Made by a program: the position numbers and the translations under genes
Assembly (NCBI RefSeq): GCF_001050015.1
Contig: NZ_CVTB01000270.1
Location: 1-40,668 of the forward strand
Direction: 5' to 3'
DNA from: Mycolicibacterium malmesburyense
GTDB lineage: Bacteria; Actinomycetota; Actinomycetes; Mycobacteriales; Mycobacteriaceae
DNA length: 40,668 nt
Notes under the pieces: generated by a model
Seen by the model: the letters and a program-made list of their open reading frames with translations, nothing else
Told to the model about the DNA's origin: nothing
Databases searched by the model: none
Shown here: positions 1 to 7,554 of the stretch, one piece after another
Layout: every line of letters begins with the position of its first letter
How positions within the stretch are numbered: position 1 is the first letter of the stretch

Positions 1-11
1 GGGTGTGAGTC

Positions 12-485
12 TCACCAGACGTCGCCGTCGCGCGGCGGGTTGTGCGACGGCGTCACGACGATGCCGTCGGCCACATCACCCTCACGCCCACGGTTGAATG
101 TCAGGATCGCGTGGCTGACCGCCGGTGTCGGCGTGTAGCGCTCCGCCGAATCGATCATGGCCACAACGTCATTGGCGGCCAGCACCTCCAGCGCTGACGC
201 CCACGCGGGCTCGGACAAGGCGTGGGTGTCGCGACCGATGAACAGCGGCCCCGTCGTGCCCTGCGCTGCGCGGTACTCGACGATGGCCTGCGTCGTGGCC
301 AGGATGTGCGCCTCGTTGAACGCCGCGTCGAGGCTGGAACCGCGATGCCCCGACGTGCCGAACACCACCTGCTGCTCGACGTCGTCGGGGTCGGGCTCGC
401 GGGTGTAGTACGCCGTCACCACTCGAGCGATGTCGATGAGATCCTCGGGCTGCGCCGGCTGTCCGGCTCGGGGGTTGGGCGACAT
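12..485 (-). pseudogene. pgm: Phosphoglucomutase, 5' part only, reading frame broken at window edge
   Basis: This is the N-terminal part of an alpha-D-phosphohexomutase that interconverts glucose-1-P and glucose-6-P in the cytoplasm. It shows the typical start ([13 protein letters not shown]), FGTSGHRGS and [14 protein letters not shown], and reaches the active-site serine loop TPSHNPP. Family members continue after this loop with a Gly-rich segment (DGGFKYNPPNGGP). Here the frame reads RDGDVW and then meets TGA at positions 14-12. About 157 of roughly 545 residues are present. I chose the ATG at 485 (MSPNPRAG), which matches the usual start, over an upstream in-frame codon at 512. The gene is divergent from the fluoride channel genes, the arrangement known in mycobacteria. 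The last ~23 bases do not look like pgm, so the end is either an insertion junction or a contig-edge artefact. Confidence 0.8.
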
Positions 486-552
486 GCACCCGATTCTGCT
501 CCTTGCCGACATGCGGCGTGCTGGGTGTTCGGGGGACGGCCATACTTTGCCT

Positions 553-924
553 GTGCTGGGTTACGACCGCCGCGAACTGCTCGCCGTGTTCGTCGGCGGT
601 GCGTTGGGCACCCTCGGCCGCGCGGTGATCGAAACGATCCTCGCCCCCGAACCCGGGCACTGGCCCTGGCCGACGTTCGCCGTGAACATCGCCGGCGCGT
701 TCATATTGGGCTACGTCGCCACCCGGCTACCCGACGACAGCTATCGTCGCCCGCTGCTGGGCACGGGCCTGTGCGGCGGGCTGACCACCTTCTCGACCAT
801 GCAGGTCGAGATCCTCAGGATGCTGGAGCGCGAACACTTCGGGCTGGCGGCCGGTTACGCCTCGGCCAGCATCGCCGTCGGCCTGGCGGCGGCCTGGCTG
901 GCATCGGAATGGGCGCGGCGATGA
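553..924 (+). CDS. crcB1: Fluoride ion channel CrcB/Fluc, first subunit
   Basis: Fluc/CrcB proteins are small four-helix membrane proteins that form dual-topology dimers and export toxic fluoride. This 123-residue protein has the family hallmarks: an N-terminal GGALGTLGR segment, the conserved Asn in FAVNIAGAF and the channel motif GGLTTFSTM with the Phe/Thr/Ser track. Four hydrophobic segments can be seen. I chose GTG at 553 (MLGYDRREL) because the homologous mycobacterial protein starts just before YREL; ATG at 511 is an in-frame alternative. Its stop overlaps the start of the second subunit (ATGA at 921-924), so the pair is translationally coupled and probably assembles as a heterodimer, as is known for paired crcB genes. 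No fluoride riboswitch could be recognised upstream, where the DNA also encodes the start of pgm. Confidence 0.9.
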   Translation: MLGYDRRELLAVFVGGALGTLGRAVIETILAPEPGHWPWPTFAVNIAGAFILGYVATRLPDDSYRRPLLGTGLCGGLTTFSTMQVEILRMLEREHFGLAAGYASASIAVGLAAAWLASEWARR

Positions 925-1286
925 CGGTCGCGGTGTGGCTGGGCGTCGCCGTGCTCGGCGGCCTCGGGGCGGTGCTGCGTTTTGTCATCGACCGCGCCGT
1001 GTCCGAGCGGCTGAGCGGGGCCTTCCCTACCGGGATATTCGTGGTCAACATCTCCGGTGCGTTCGTGCTCGGGCTGTTCGCGGGCCTCGATCTGGGGGCC
1101 ACGGCCGCGCTGCTGGCCGGCGTCGCGCTCGTCGGCGCGTACACGACGTTCTCGACCTGGATGCTGCAGACTCTCGAGCTCGGCGCGGAACGGCGGACGG
1201 GCCTCGCGATCGCCAACATCGTCGTCAGCCTGGCGCTCGGCGTGGCCGCCGCGGCGGCGGGCTGGTGGATCGGCGCGCGCTTGTGA
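921..1286 (+). CDS. crcB2: Fluoride ion channel CrcB/Fluc, second subunit
   Basis: This is the second half of the paired fluoride exporter, 121 residues. It contains [13 protein letters not shown] near the start, the conserved Asn in FVVNISGAF and the motif [11 protein letters not shown] that lines the fluoride path. Four hydrophobic helices are evident. The ATG at 921 overlaps the stop of crcB1 by four bases, so expression is probably stoichiometric. Paired crcB genes usually encode subunits with opposite fixed membrane orientation; that is family knowledge and was not tested here. Downstream lie 70 bases containing the IdeR box of the mycobactin operon, which separates the two transcription units. 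Confidence 0.9.
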   Translation: MTVAVWLGVAVLGGLGAVLRFVIDRAVSERLSGAFPTGIFVVNISGAFVLGLFAGLDLGATAALLAGVALVGAYTTFSTWMLQTLELGAERRTGLAIANIVVSLALGVAAAAAGWWIGARL

Positions 1287-1313
1287 GATTCTTCGCCCCC
1301 GAGGGGACGGGGG

Positions 1314-1332
1314 TAAGCCTAGCCTTACCTGA
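1314..1332. promoter_or_regulatory. IdeR-type iron box upstream of mbtL
   Basis: The 19-mer TAAGCCTAGCCTTACCTGA matches the mycobacterial IdeR consensus TTAGGTTAGSCTAACCTAA at 14 of 19 positions. It ends 24 bases before the GTG of mbtL. In Mycobacterium tuberculosis the mbt-2 genes are repressed by iron-loaded IdeR, so the position fits iron repression of mbtLMN. The match was counted by eye. Confidence 0.75.
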
Positions 1333-1356
1333 TTTGGCGTAGTACCGTCGCTCGCC

Positions 1357-1626
1357 GTGAACCCGTCTAATCCAGAAGCCGTCAGCGTCGCGCTCGCCGA
1401 GATCCTGCGCGACGATATGAACGTCGATGTCCGACGAGTCACCCGCGACTCCCGCTTGATCGACGACGTCGGTCTCGACTCGGTCGCGTTCGCGGTGGGC
1501 ATGGTCGCCATCGAGGATCGACTGGGCGTGGCGCTGAGTGAGGAGGATCTGCTCAGCTGCGACACCGTCGGCGATCTGGAAGCGGCCATCCTGGCCAAAA
1601 CGGCTGCGACACCCACGAACTCGTGA
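1357..1626 (+). CDS. mbtL: Acyl carrier protein MbtL (mycobactin lipid tail)
   Basis: This is a dedicated acyl carrier protein of mycobactin synthesis, 89 residues. It carries the acyl chain on phosphopantetheine while MbtM loads it, MbtN desaturates it and MbtK transfers it to the siderophore lysine. The attachment site is Ser42 in VGLDSVAF, the classic DSxxF context, within an acidic helical protein. It starts with GTG at 1357, with no obvious Shine-Dalgarno sequence; a very short leader is likely, with TAGTAC at 1340-1345 as a weak -10 candidate. Its stop overlaps the mbtM start (GTGA at 1623-1626). The order mbtL-mbtM-mbtN with convergent mbtK equals the known mbt-2 locus. Confidence 0.88.
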   Translation: MNPSNPEAVSVALAEILRDDMNVDVRRVTRDSRLIDDVGLDSVAFAVGMVAIEDRLGVALSEEDLLSCDTVGDLEAAILAKTAATPTNS

Positions 1627-3203
1627 CGGAACTCGCCGCAGCCCTGTCGTCGGTGATGTCGGGGGCGTCGACCAACCTATACGTCCTCGACACCGAAGCC
1701 GACCGGTGGGCAACCCATCCCTGGCCCGAGGTCCACGCGCGGGCCGAGAACGTGGCCGAGCGGATCACCGGCGATCAAGCCACGGCCGTCGGCCTGGTGG
1801 GGGAACCCACGGTCGAGTTCATCGCGGCCATTCCCGGTGCCTTCTTCGCCGGCGCCGGGCTGTCGATCCTGCCCGGCCCGATCCGGCGCGCCGACCCCGA
1901 ACAGTGGGCGCAGACCACGCTGGGCCGCTTCCGTTCCATCGGCGTGACGACGGTGTTCAGCAACGGCGCCGAACTGGCGCTGTTGCGCAGGTACGCCGAG
2001 GCGATCGCCGTCCACGATCTCTCCGACGTCGGCCACCCGCGCCGCTCCACGACTTTCCGCGGCCCCGAGACCGCGGACGTCGCGATCCTGCAGGGCACCG
2101 CTGGGTCGACGGGAACGCCGCGCACCGCACAGATTTCGCCTGCCGCGTCGCTGGCCAACTTGCGGGGGCTGATCGCCCGGGTCAACGTCGACGACAAGTC
2201 CCGGCTGCACAGCTGGTTGCCGATCTACCACGACATGGGCCTGGCCTTCCTGTTGACCGCGACGCTCGCCGGGGCCGACCTGTGGCAGGCGCCCACCTCG
2301 GCGTTCGCCGCGTCGCCGTTCAACTGGCTCAAGTGGCTGATGGAGAGCAAGGCCACGATGACCGCGTCGCCGAACATGGCCTTCAACCTGATCGGCAAGT
2401 ACGCGAGCAATCTCAAGGGCCTGGACCTCAGCCACCTGGGCTTCACCCTCAACGGCGGGGAACCCGTCGATTGCGTCGGCTACCAGCGCTTCGCCGACGG
2501 CATGGCCCGCTTCGGGTTCAACCCCAACTCGCTGGCCCCGTCCTACGGGTTGGCCGAATCCACCTGTGCGGTCAGCGTTCCCGTACCGTTCACCGGGCTT
2601 CGGGTCGACGACGTTCAGGTCATCACCGACGGCAGCGAGACCAACCGCCAGTTCGCCATCCTCGGCCACCCGATCCCCGGCATGGAGATCCGCATCAACT
2701 CCGATGCGCAGCACACCACCGAGGTGACCGGTCGCGAGGTCGGCGAGGTCGAGGTCCGCGGCACATCGCTGATGAACGGTTACGTCGGCGAGGCCCCGAT
2801 CGACCGCAACGCGTGGCTGCCCACCGGCGATCTCGGCTATCTCACCGACGACGGCCTCGTGGTCTGCGGCCGCGCGAAGGAACTCATCACGGTTGCGGGC
2901 CGCAACGTCTTTCCCAACGAGATCGAGCGCATCGCGGGCGAGATCGACGGAGTCCGCGACGGCTGCGTCGTTGCCGTCGGAACGGGCGAGGCGTCGGCAC
3001 GCCCCGGCCTGGTGATCGCGGCGGAATTCAAGGGCGACGACGAACCCGGCGCCCGCAGCGAGATCGTGGCGCGCGTCGCGTCGCACTGCGGTGTGGTGCC
3101 CGCCGATGTGGTGTTCCTGAAACCCGGTGCGCTGCCGCGCACTTCGTCGGGCAAGCTGCGCCGCCTCGAAGTCAAGCGCACGCTGGAGGGAGCGAGCCGA
3201 TGA
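1623..3203 (+). CDS. mbtM: Fatty acyl-AMP ligase MbtM (FadD33 type)
   Basis: MbtM activates a fatty acid as acyl-adenylate and loads it onto MbtL. The 526-residue protein has the adenylate-forming motifs in order: the phosphate loop [15 protein letters not shown] (about 157-171), the LPIYHDMGL helix (~199), SYGLAEST (~305), the catalytic Asp motif LPTGDLGYL (~400), [20 protein letters not shown] in the hinge and small lid domain, and SSGKLRR at the C-terminus with the catalytic Lys. Length and motifs fit the FAAL branch. The start is GTG at 1623, overlapping the mbtL stop; the stop in turn overlaps the mbtN start (ATGA). It is the middle gene of the predicted IdeR-controlled operon. Confidence 0.9.
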   Translation: MTELAAALSSVMSGASTNLYVLDTEADRWATHPWPEVHARAENVAERITGDQATAVGLVGEPTVEFIAAIPGAFFAGAGLSILPGPIRRADPEQWAQTTLGRFRSIGVTTVFSNGAELALLRRYAEAIAVHDLSDVGHPRRSTTFRGPETADVAILQGTAGSTGTPRTAQISPAASLANLRGLIARVNVDDKSRLHSWLPIYHDMGLAFLLTATLAGADLWQAPTSAFAASPFNWLKWLMESKATMTASPNMAFNLIGKYASNLKGLDLSHLGFTLNGGEPVDCVGYQRFADGMARFGFNPNSLAPSYGLAESTCAVSVPVPFTGLRVDDVQVITDGSETNRQFAILGHPIPGMEIRINSDAQHTTEVTGREVGEVEVRGTSLMNGYVGEAPIDRNAWLPTGDLGYLTDDGLVVCGRAKELITVAGRNVFPNEIERIAGEIDGVRDGCVVAVGTGEASARPGLVIAAEFKGDDEPGARSEIVARVASHCGVVPADVVFLKPGALPRTSSGKLRRLEVKRTLEGASR

Positions 3204-4375
3204 CGGCCACCGCCGAGGCGCCGGACACGTCGACGCTCGAGGACTACCGCGACCTGCTCGACCGGGTGTTCGACGATCGGATCACGGCGTGGACGACCGA
3301 AGCCGAAGAGACAGAACGCTTTCCGCGCAAGCTCATCGAGTACCTGGGCGAGTCCGGCGTTTTCGCCGCCAAGTGGCCGCCCGGGCAGCAGCATCCCGAC
3401 GTCGCCAAGGTCATCGAACTCGCCCGCAAGCTCGGCCGGCTGGGGTCGGCCGGCATCGGCGTCGGAGTCGGCCTGCACGACTCGGCGATCGCGATCCTGC
3501 GCCGCTTCGGCAAGTCGGACTACCTCAAGGAGATCGCCGAGCAGGCGATTCGCGGGGAAACCGTGCTCTGCATCGGCGCCTCCGAACAGTCCGGCGGATC
3601 CGACCTGCAGATCGTCGGCACCGAAGTGCGTTCTGCACGCGACGGTTTCGAGGTCAAGGGCGTCAAGAAGTTCGTATCGCTGTCCCCCATCGCCGACCAC
3701 GTCATGTGCGTGGCCCGCAACGTCGACCACGACCCGAACAGCAAGCACGGCAGCGTCGTCGTGATCGCGGTTCCGCTGGCGCGGTGTGAGATTCAGACCC
3801 GTTACCGCAAGGTGGGCGCCGGTCCGCTCGACACCGCCGCCGTGCACATCGACACGTGGGTGCCCGCCGACGCCCTGGTGGCCCGCGCCGGCATCGGCCT
3901 GGCCGCCATCTCGTGGGGACTGGCGCAGGAACGCATGTCGGTGGCCGGCCTGGTGTCGACGTCGGCGCAGCGGGTCCTTTCAATCACGCAGGCGCGCATG
4001 ATGGTTCGGCGCCAGTTCGGCAACACGCTGTGGGAGCATCAGGCGCTGCGGCTGCGGATGGCCGATCTCCAGGCCCGCGTCGACATGCTGCGCTACGCGC
4101 TGGACGGCATCGCCGCGACCGGAAAACTGGACCTGCGCACCGCCGCCGCCATGAAGGTCAACGCCGCCCGTCTCGGCGAAGAGGTGATGAACGAGTGCAT
4201 GCACCTGTTCGGCGGCTCCGGCTATCTCGTCGACGAGACGCCTCTCGGAAGATGGTGGCGCGACATGAAACTGGCCCGTGTCGGCGGTGGCACCGACGAG
4301 GTGCTGTGGGAGCTGGTCGCGGCCGGGATGAAGCCCGACCACGACGGTTACGCCGAGTTCAACCAGCTGCCCTGA
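3200..4375 (+). CDS. mbtN: Acyl-ACP dehydrogenase MbtN (FadE14 type)
   Basis: This is a flavin-dependent acyl-CoA-dehydrogenase-fold enzyme, 391 residues, which in the mycobactin pathway introduces the cis double bond into the MbtL-bound acyl chain. It shows the N-terminal helical domain, the beta domain with [15 protein letters not shown] and [12 protein letters not shown], and the C-terminal four-helix domain with [21 protein letters not shown] and the flavin/loop signature [17 protein letters not shown] at 3200 overlaps the mbtM stop, so the three genes are coupled. It converges with mbtK, separated by a short repeat-containing spacer. The irtA and irtB siderophore transporter genes that follow mbtK in M. 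tuberculosis are not present in this window. Confidence 0.88.
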   Translation: MTATAEAPDTSTLEDYRDLLDRVFDDRITAWTTEAEETERFPRKLIEYLGESGVFAAKWPPGQQHPDVAKVIELARKLGRLGSAGIGVGVGLHDSAIAILRRFGKSDYLKEIAEQAIRGETVLCIGASEQSGGSDLQIVGTEVRSARDGFEVKGVKKFVSLSPIADHVMCVARNVDHDPNSKHGSVVVIAVPLARCEIQTRYRKVGAGPLDTAAVHIDTWVPADALVARAGIGLAAISWGLAQERMSVAGLVSTSAQRVLSITQARMMVRRQFGNTLWEHQALRLRMADLQARVDMLRYALDGIAATGKLDLRTAAAMKVNAARLGEEVMNECMHLFGGSGYLVDETPLGRWWRDMKLARVGGGTDEVLWELVAAGMKPDHDGYAEFNQLP

Positions 4376-4380
4376 GCGCT

Positions 4381-4457
4381 CTACGCCGCGTCGGGTGCGC
4401 TCCGGCGCGTCGGCGAGAGCTACGGCGCGTCGGATGCGCTACAGCGCATCGGCGGGT
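4381..4457. repeat. Short imperfect ~20-bp tandem repeats between mbtN and mbtK
   Basis: CTACGCCGCGTCGGGTGCGC at 4381 returns 39 bases later as CTACGGCGCGTCGGATGCGC (4420), with shorter related copies (CCGGCGCGTCGGCGAGAG at 4402; ACAGCGCATCGGCGGG at 4441) in between and after. The last copies run into the 3' end of mbtK, whose stop is at 4441-4439. It looks like local duplication in the convergent spacer; no clear terminator hairpin is visible there. Confidence 0.5.
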
Positions 4458-5062
4458 CTACGCGGCAGCGCGTACAGCGCCATGCGCCGGTTCGACATGT
4501 CGTGCTCGCCGAGGAACACACAGCCGGCGTGTTCGCAGACGTCGCGCGCGCCCTTGTTCCGGTGATCCGGGTCGAACATGATGCGCCGGCACTGCGGATC
4601 CAGCTCGAAGATGTTGGCGGTCAACCGCGGCAACAGAATCGGCGCGATACCGCGGTTGACGAACCGTAGCTCCGCGATGGCCGCGTGCATCCCGATGTCA
4701 TGCGGATCGGCGTCGTAGCGCGGGGCGATCGAATCCTTGGCGGCCCGGTACAGCTCGAGGTAGACGAAGGGCTGGCCCCGGAACGAGCCGACGAACGGCC
4801 GGGAGTATTCGCCCGCCAACTGTGCTGTCAGATATCGGTGCCAGCGCTCGGGCGGCCAGTCGTACTCCCACGCCTCGACCAGGTGCGGGCGGTTCATCCA
4901 TTCCGACACCATCTCCGCGTCGGTATCCGGATCGGCCGGGCGGATGAAGTACGGCTCCGCGAGGACCGGCGTGGGCGGCGCCGCGACGTCGCGCACCGCG
5001 TCGGTAATGTCCGTCAGCTCCCGCGGAAGTACCGGCGAGGGTGCATCGTCGATCTCGGTCAT
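4439..5062 (-). CDS. mbtK: Lysine N-acyltransferase MbtK
   Basis: MbtK is a GNAT-fold enzyme that transfers the long acyl chain from MbtL to the epsilon-amino group of the mycobactin lysine. The 207-residue protein has the GNAT core after a ~35-residue lead, with [24 protein letters not shown], the HDIGMHAAI segment and [10 protein letters not shown]. His126 and Asp164 have the same 38-residue separation as the reported catalytic pair His130/Asp168 of the M. tuberculosis enzyme. It starts with ATG at 5062 on the minus strand. An IdeR-like box lies 26-44 bases upstream, so it should be co-regulated with mbtLMN although it is on the opposite strand. Confidence 0.9.
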   Translation of the reverse strand: MTEIDDAPSPVLPRELTDITDAVRDVAAPPTPVLAEPYFIRPADPDTDAEMVSEWMNRPHLVEAWEYDWPPERWHRYLTAQLAGEYSRPFVGSFRGQPFVYLELYRAAKDSIAPRYDADPHDIGMHAAIAELRFVNRGIAPILLPRLTANIFELDPQCRRIMFDPDHRNKGARDVCEHAGCVFLGEHDMSNRRMALYALPRRPADAL

Positions 5063-5087
5063 CGCCCGCCGAGCCTACCGGACCGAC

Positions 5088-5106
5088 TAAGGCAAGACTT
5101 ACCTTC
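5088..5106. promoter_or_regulatory. IdeR-type iron box upstream of mbtK
   Basis: TAAGGCAAGACTTACCTTC matches the IdeR consensus at about 12 of 19 positions, with both half-site cores (AAGG and ACCTT) intact. It sits in the 59-base gap between mbtK and the proteasome-fold gene, at the correct distance to cover the mbtK promoter. It is weaker than the box near mbtL. Confidence 0.6.
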
Positions 5107-5121
5107 CCCTGCCGCCACTCG

Positions 5122-5853
5122 TCAGTCGAAGAGGTCGTCGAGCGCCCGGTGTTCGAGGTCGGTCCACCGCTGCACGCTGCGCCGGACCTCGGCGACGGCT
5201 TCCTCGTCGTAGTGCTGGGCCCCCTCCGGCGTGATCCGGCAGATGTCCATCGGGCCGCCGACGCTGGGCGACGACGCATCCAGCGCGTCGAGCACCCGCA
5301 ACGCGGCCACCACGCCGTAGTCGACGCTGCGTTCGCCCATCTCGAAGTGCGCCAGCAGCGCGTGGGCCTGTTGGGCCATCGGCGACCCGCTGCCCACCGC
5401 GTGGAAGCCGATCTCCTCGTAGCGGCCGATGAGCCCGTGCGGATCGAGGTCGACGATGAACGGCTTTCCGTTCGTGTAGCCCGCCGCCAGGACGTAGGTG
5501 GCGGGTGTGGCGCCCGGCTTGCTCGCCGGCACGTCGTCGATGAAGTTCTCGTAGTGGTGTTTGAGCACGGGCAGCACGCGCCCCTGAAGGGCGTGGCCGA
5601 TGTCGGGGGCCTCGACGATCGAGTCCGGCTCGTTGTCGAAGATCTGCTCGAGGTCGTAGAGCACCGCGCGCGAGCCGCTACCGCCCCACGCGGCGTGCTT
5701 GCCGAGTGGGTGGAGCTTCTGCGCCGGATAACTCAGGCCGCGCTCGGGATCGGTGATCTGCGAGTCGGAGGCCACCACGACCCCGTCGGCGCAACGGATG
5801 GCGAGTACGACGGTCATCGCGGAATTTTCGACGGCATGGGGCGATCGTCTCAC
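5122..5853 (-). CDS. Proteasome-fold Ntn hydrolase with intact Thr1/Asp17/Lys33
   Basis: The protein has the proteasome beta-subunit/HslV/Anbu fold (Ntn hydrolase). If numbering begins at the Thr after Met in MTVVLAIRCADGVVVASDS, the catalytic set falls exactly at Thr1, Asp17 (ASDSQ) and Lys33 (PAQK). A later FHAVGSGSPMAQQA segment matches the conserved Gly-Ser-Gly region. There are two possible starts. GTG at 5853 gives 243 residues with a 13-residue leader and forms a GTGA overlap with the upstream DUF488 gene; ATG at 5817 gives 231 residues, and Met removal would directly expose Thr. The protein is not the regular PrcB, whose mature N-terminus is TTIVALKYPGG. Its substrate, oligomeric state and partner ATPase are unknown. 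Confidence 0.75.
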   Translation of the reverse strand: MRRSPHAVENSAMTVVLAIRCADGVVVASDSQITDPERGLSYPAQKLHPLGKHAAWGGSGSRAVLYDLEQIFDNEPDSIVEAPDIGHALQGRVLPVLKHHYENFIDDVPASKPGATPATYVLAAGYTNGKPFIVDLDPHGLIGRYEEIGFHAVGSGSPMAQQAHALLAHFEMGERSVDYGVVAALRVLDALDASSPSVGGPMDICRITPEGAQHYDEEAVAEVRRSVQRWTDLEHRALDDLFD

Positions 5854-6218
5854 GCCCGTCGAGTCAGGATGTCCCGAAGTACGGCGGCATTGCTCCGGTC
5901 GACGTCACGGGTGGCGGTCACCAGCACGACCGGGCCGTCGGCGAGCAGGCCGCGCAGTTCGTCCAGTGCCTGGGCCCCCGCTTCGGTCTCCAGTTCGGCG
6001 GTGTAGCGGGCGACGAATTCGTCGAACAGTTCGGGCTGGTGTGCATACCAGCGCCGCAGCTCGGTCGACGGCGCGACCGCGGGCAGCCATCGCCCGACGC
6101 GCGCATCGTCCTTGCGGAATCCCCGCGGCCACAACCGGTCGACGAGAACCCGGACGCCGTCCTCGTCATCCGGCGCGTCGTAGACCCGCGCGACGTCGAC
6201 ACTTGGGCGGGCACCCAT
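5850..6218 (-). CDS. DUF488 family protein
   Basis: This 122-residue cytoplasmic protein belongs to the DUF488 family, recognised by VYDAPDDEDGVRVLVDRLWP near the start, the GFRKDDARVGRWLPAVAPST segment, WYAHQPELFDEF and the C-terminal LVTATRDVDRSNAAVL. The biochemical function of the family is not established. ATG at 6218 (MGARPSVDV) is the most likely start; an in-frame ATG at 6239 would add seven residues. Its stop overlaps the GTG of the proteasome-fold gene, so the two are probably coupled. It is divergent from the small ORF at 6238, and the two share a promoter region of only about 20 bases. Confidence 0.8.
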   Translation of the reverse strand: MGARPSVDVARVYDAPDDEDGVRVLVDRLWPRGFRKDDARVGRWLPAVAPSTELRRWYAHQPELFDEFVARYTAELETEAGAQALDELRGLLADGPVVLVTATRDVDRSNAAVLRDILTRRA

Positions 6219-6237
6219 GCGGTGAGATGGTAGGTGC

Positions 6238-6432
6238 ATGCCGGTGGACCGAGTGGCGGATCTGCAGCGCTGGCAGGATTCGGGCGCCATCTGGGAGGTT
6301 CGGGCGCGGCGGGACAGCAGCGTGACCGTCGCACTGCTGCGCTGTGACGGCGGCGAGGAGGTCGACGTGTTCACCTCCGACGACCCGCGGCTGCTCGCGT
6401 TCATCGGGGAACGCCTCAGCAGCGAGGACTGA
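6238..6432 (+). CDS. Small conserved-looking hypothetical protein (64 aa)
   Basis: This is a 64-residue ORF starting MPVDRVADLQRWQDSG, with no recognised domain. It is soluble, with alternating charged and hydrophobic residues (AIWEVRARRDSSVTVALLRC, then EEVDVFTSDDPRLLAFI), which suggests a small alpha/beta protein. It lies divergently next to DUF488 and ends three bases before the convergent TetR gene. Its codon usage looks native (GC-rich third positions). I cannot assign a function. Confidence 0.6.
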   Translation: MPVDRVADLQRWQDSGAIWEVRARRDSSVTVALLRCDGGEEVDVFTSDDPRLLAFIGERLSSED

Positions 6433-6435
6433 CCC

Positions 6436-6972
6436 TCACCGACGGCGTGCCCGGGTCAGGTCGGCGAACGCCGCGGCCGCGGCGTCGACGCCCTCGAGGT
6501 CCTCGGTGGCGACGAGGTCCAGCAGCAGGCCGCGCGCCACGGCGAGGCCGAGCCGCCTCATCGCGGGGTCGGATTCCGGGGACTCCTTGGAGAGCCAGTC
6601 CTCGACGGCTCCCGGCAGCATCCGGGCGAAGGGTTGCTCACCCTGGACTCCCCGCGCGTAGCACTCGAAGAACAGCCGCTCGAACGGTCGCAGCTCCGGC
6701 CGCCGCAGGTTCGCCCACATCGCCGCGATCGCGTCGGCCGGGTCCGCGGGCAATTCCCGGGCCCGCGCCATCTGGCGTTTCTCGACCTCTCCCACGACCG
6801 CCAACAGCAGGTCGTCACGCGACCCGAAGTGGTGCAGCAGCATGCGATGGCTGGTGCCCACCGCCGCGGCGAGATCGCGCAGCGACCGGTCGCCGATGCC
6901 GTTGCGCGCGACCTCCGCGACGACCCCGTCCAGCAGTTCCTGGCGACGCGCGAAGTCAGGAGGCCGGGCCAT
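6436..6972 (-). CDS. TetR-family regulator of the SRPBCC operon
   Basis: This 178-residue one-component regulator has an N-terminal helix-turn-helix (SLRDLAAAVGTSHRMLLHHF, about residues 30-49) followed by the usual linker SRDDLLLAVVGEVEKRQ and an all-helical ligand domain that is not assignable. The gene overlaps the end of the SRPBCC gene by 17 bases and is therefore co-transcribed with it. A perfect 18-bp palindrome covers the start of that operon, so I infer that this protein represses its own operon. The ligand is unknown; the SRPBCC neighbour suggests a hydrophobic molecule. Confidence 0.85.
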   Translation of the reverse strand: MARPPDFARRQELLDGVVAEVARNGIGDRSLRDLAAAVGTSHRMLLHHFGSRDDLLLAVVGEVEKRQMARARELPADPADAIAAMWANLRRPELRPFERLFFECYARGVQGEQPFARMLPGAVEDWLSKESPESDPAMRRLGLAVARGLLLDLVATEDLEGVDAAAAAFADLTRARRR

Positions 6973-7402
6973 CGAGCCTGTGCAGCTGCTCGCAGCGCGC
7001 CTTCAAGCCTTCGGCCTCGAGGTCGAGGTAGCGCCTGGTCATCGAGCGCATCAGCAGACCGACCAGGGCCCCGACCGGACCGCGCTGTTCGAGCACCTGG
7101 TGGACCCGGGACCGGCCCGCGTCGATGGGGGTGACGTTGTGGCGGGCCACCGTGAGCCCGCCGGGCGAGCGCTGCACCCAGGTCCACGACGCGCCGGGCG
7201 TCACCTCGGCGACCTTCCAGACCAACTTCGGCATGCGCGGTTGTTTGATCTCGAACCGGTTGCCCACGAGCAACTCTCGGCTGTCGAGCGCCACCAGCCG
7301 GGTCACCGAGGCGGTCCACTCCGGCCAGCTTTGCACATCGCTGAACACGTCCCACACGACGGCGGCGGGTGCATCGATCTCGGCACCGCACTCGGTAATC
7401 AT
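6956..7402 (-). CDS. SRPBCC (polyketide cyclase/START-like) protein
   Basis: This 148-residue protein of the SRPBCC hydrophobic-ligand-binding fold starts with the typical MITECGAEIDAPAAVVWDVF and VQSWPEWTASVTRL. The central strands (NRFEIKQPRMPKLVWKVAEV, SWTWVQRSPG) and the long C-terminal helix (LDLEAEGLKARCEQLH) complete the fold. The start is the ATG at 7402. It lies directly at the edge of the operator palindrome, and a leaderless transcript is likely because a -10-like TACCAT is placed seven bases before the ATG. It is the first gene of a two-gene operon with the TetR regulator. Such proteins bind, transport or modify lipophilic ligands; the ligand here is unknown. Confidence 0.8.
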   Translation of the reverse strand: MITECGAEIDAPAAVVWDVFSDVQSWPEWTASVTRLVALDSRELLVGNRFEIKQPRMPKLVWKVAEVTPGASWTWVQRSPGGLTVARHNVTPIDAGRSRVHQVLEQRGPVGALVGLLMRSMTRRYLDLEAEGLKARCEQLHRLDGPAS

Positions 7403-7418
7403 GTACCAAATGGTACAT
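7401..7418. promoter_or_regulatory. Perfect 18-bp palindromic operator at the SRPBCC-TetR operon start
   Basis: ATGTACCAAATGGTACAT consists of two perfect 8-bp arms with a 2-bp centre. It overlaps the start codon of the SRPBCC gene (7402-7400) and, read on the minus strand, contains TACCAT, a possible -10 element seven bases upstream of the ATG. Binding of the TetR protein would block both the -10 element and the transcription start. Confidence 0.8.
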
Positions 7419-7554
7419 CTATGGCGCCACCGTGGGAAGGTGTCGTCCGCACGCGTCGAAAGAGCATTCCCGGCAGTGTTCTCGCCTTCACGACAGCCGT
7501 GGCTTCTCATTCGGATCGGAGGCACGCCCGGGCGTGCGGCAAGATTGCGTGGAC

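Noticed and set aside
430..552. Fluoride riboswitch before crcB1
   Set aside because: The region is also the coding start of pgm, and I could not draw the crcB-motif pseudoknot there.
1677..3086. Long minus-strand open frame (469 codons) opposite mbtM
   Set aside because: It lies entirely antisense to mbtM, and its His/Arg/Gly/Ala-rich translation is the usual high-GC shadow with no motif.
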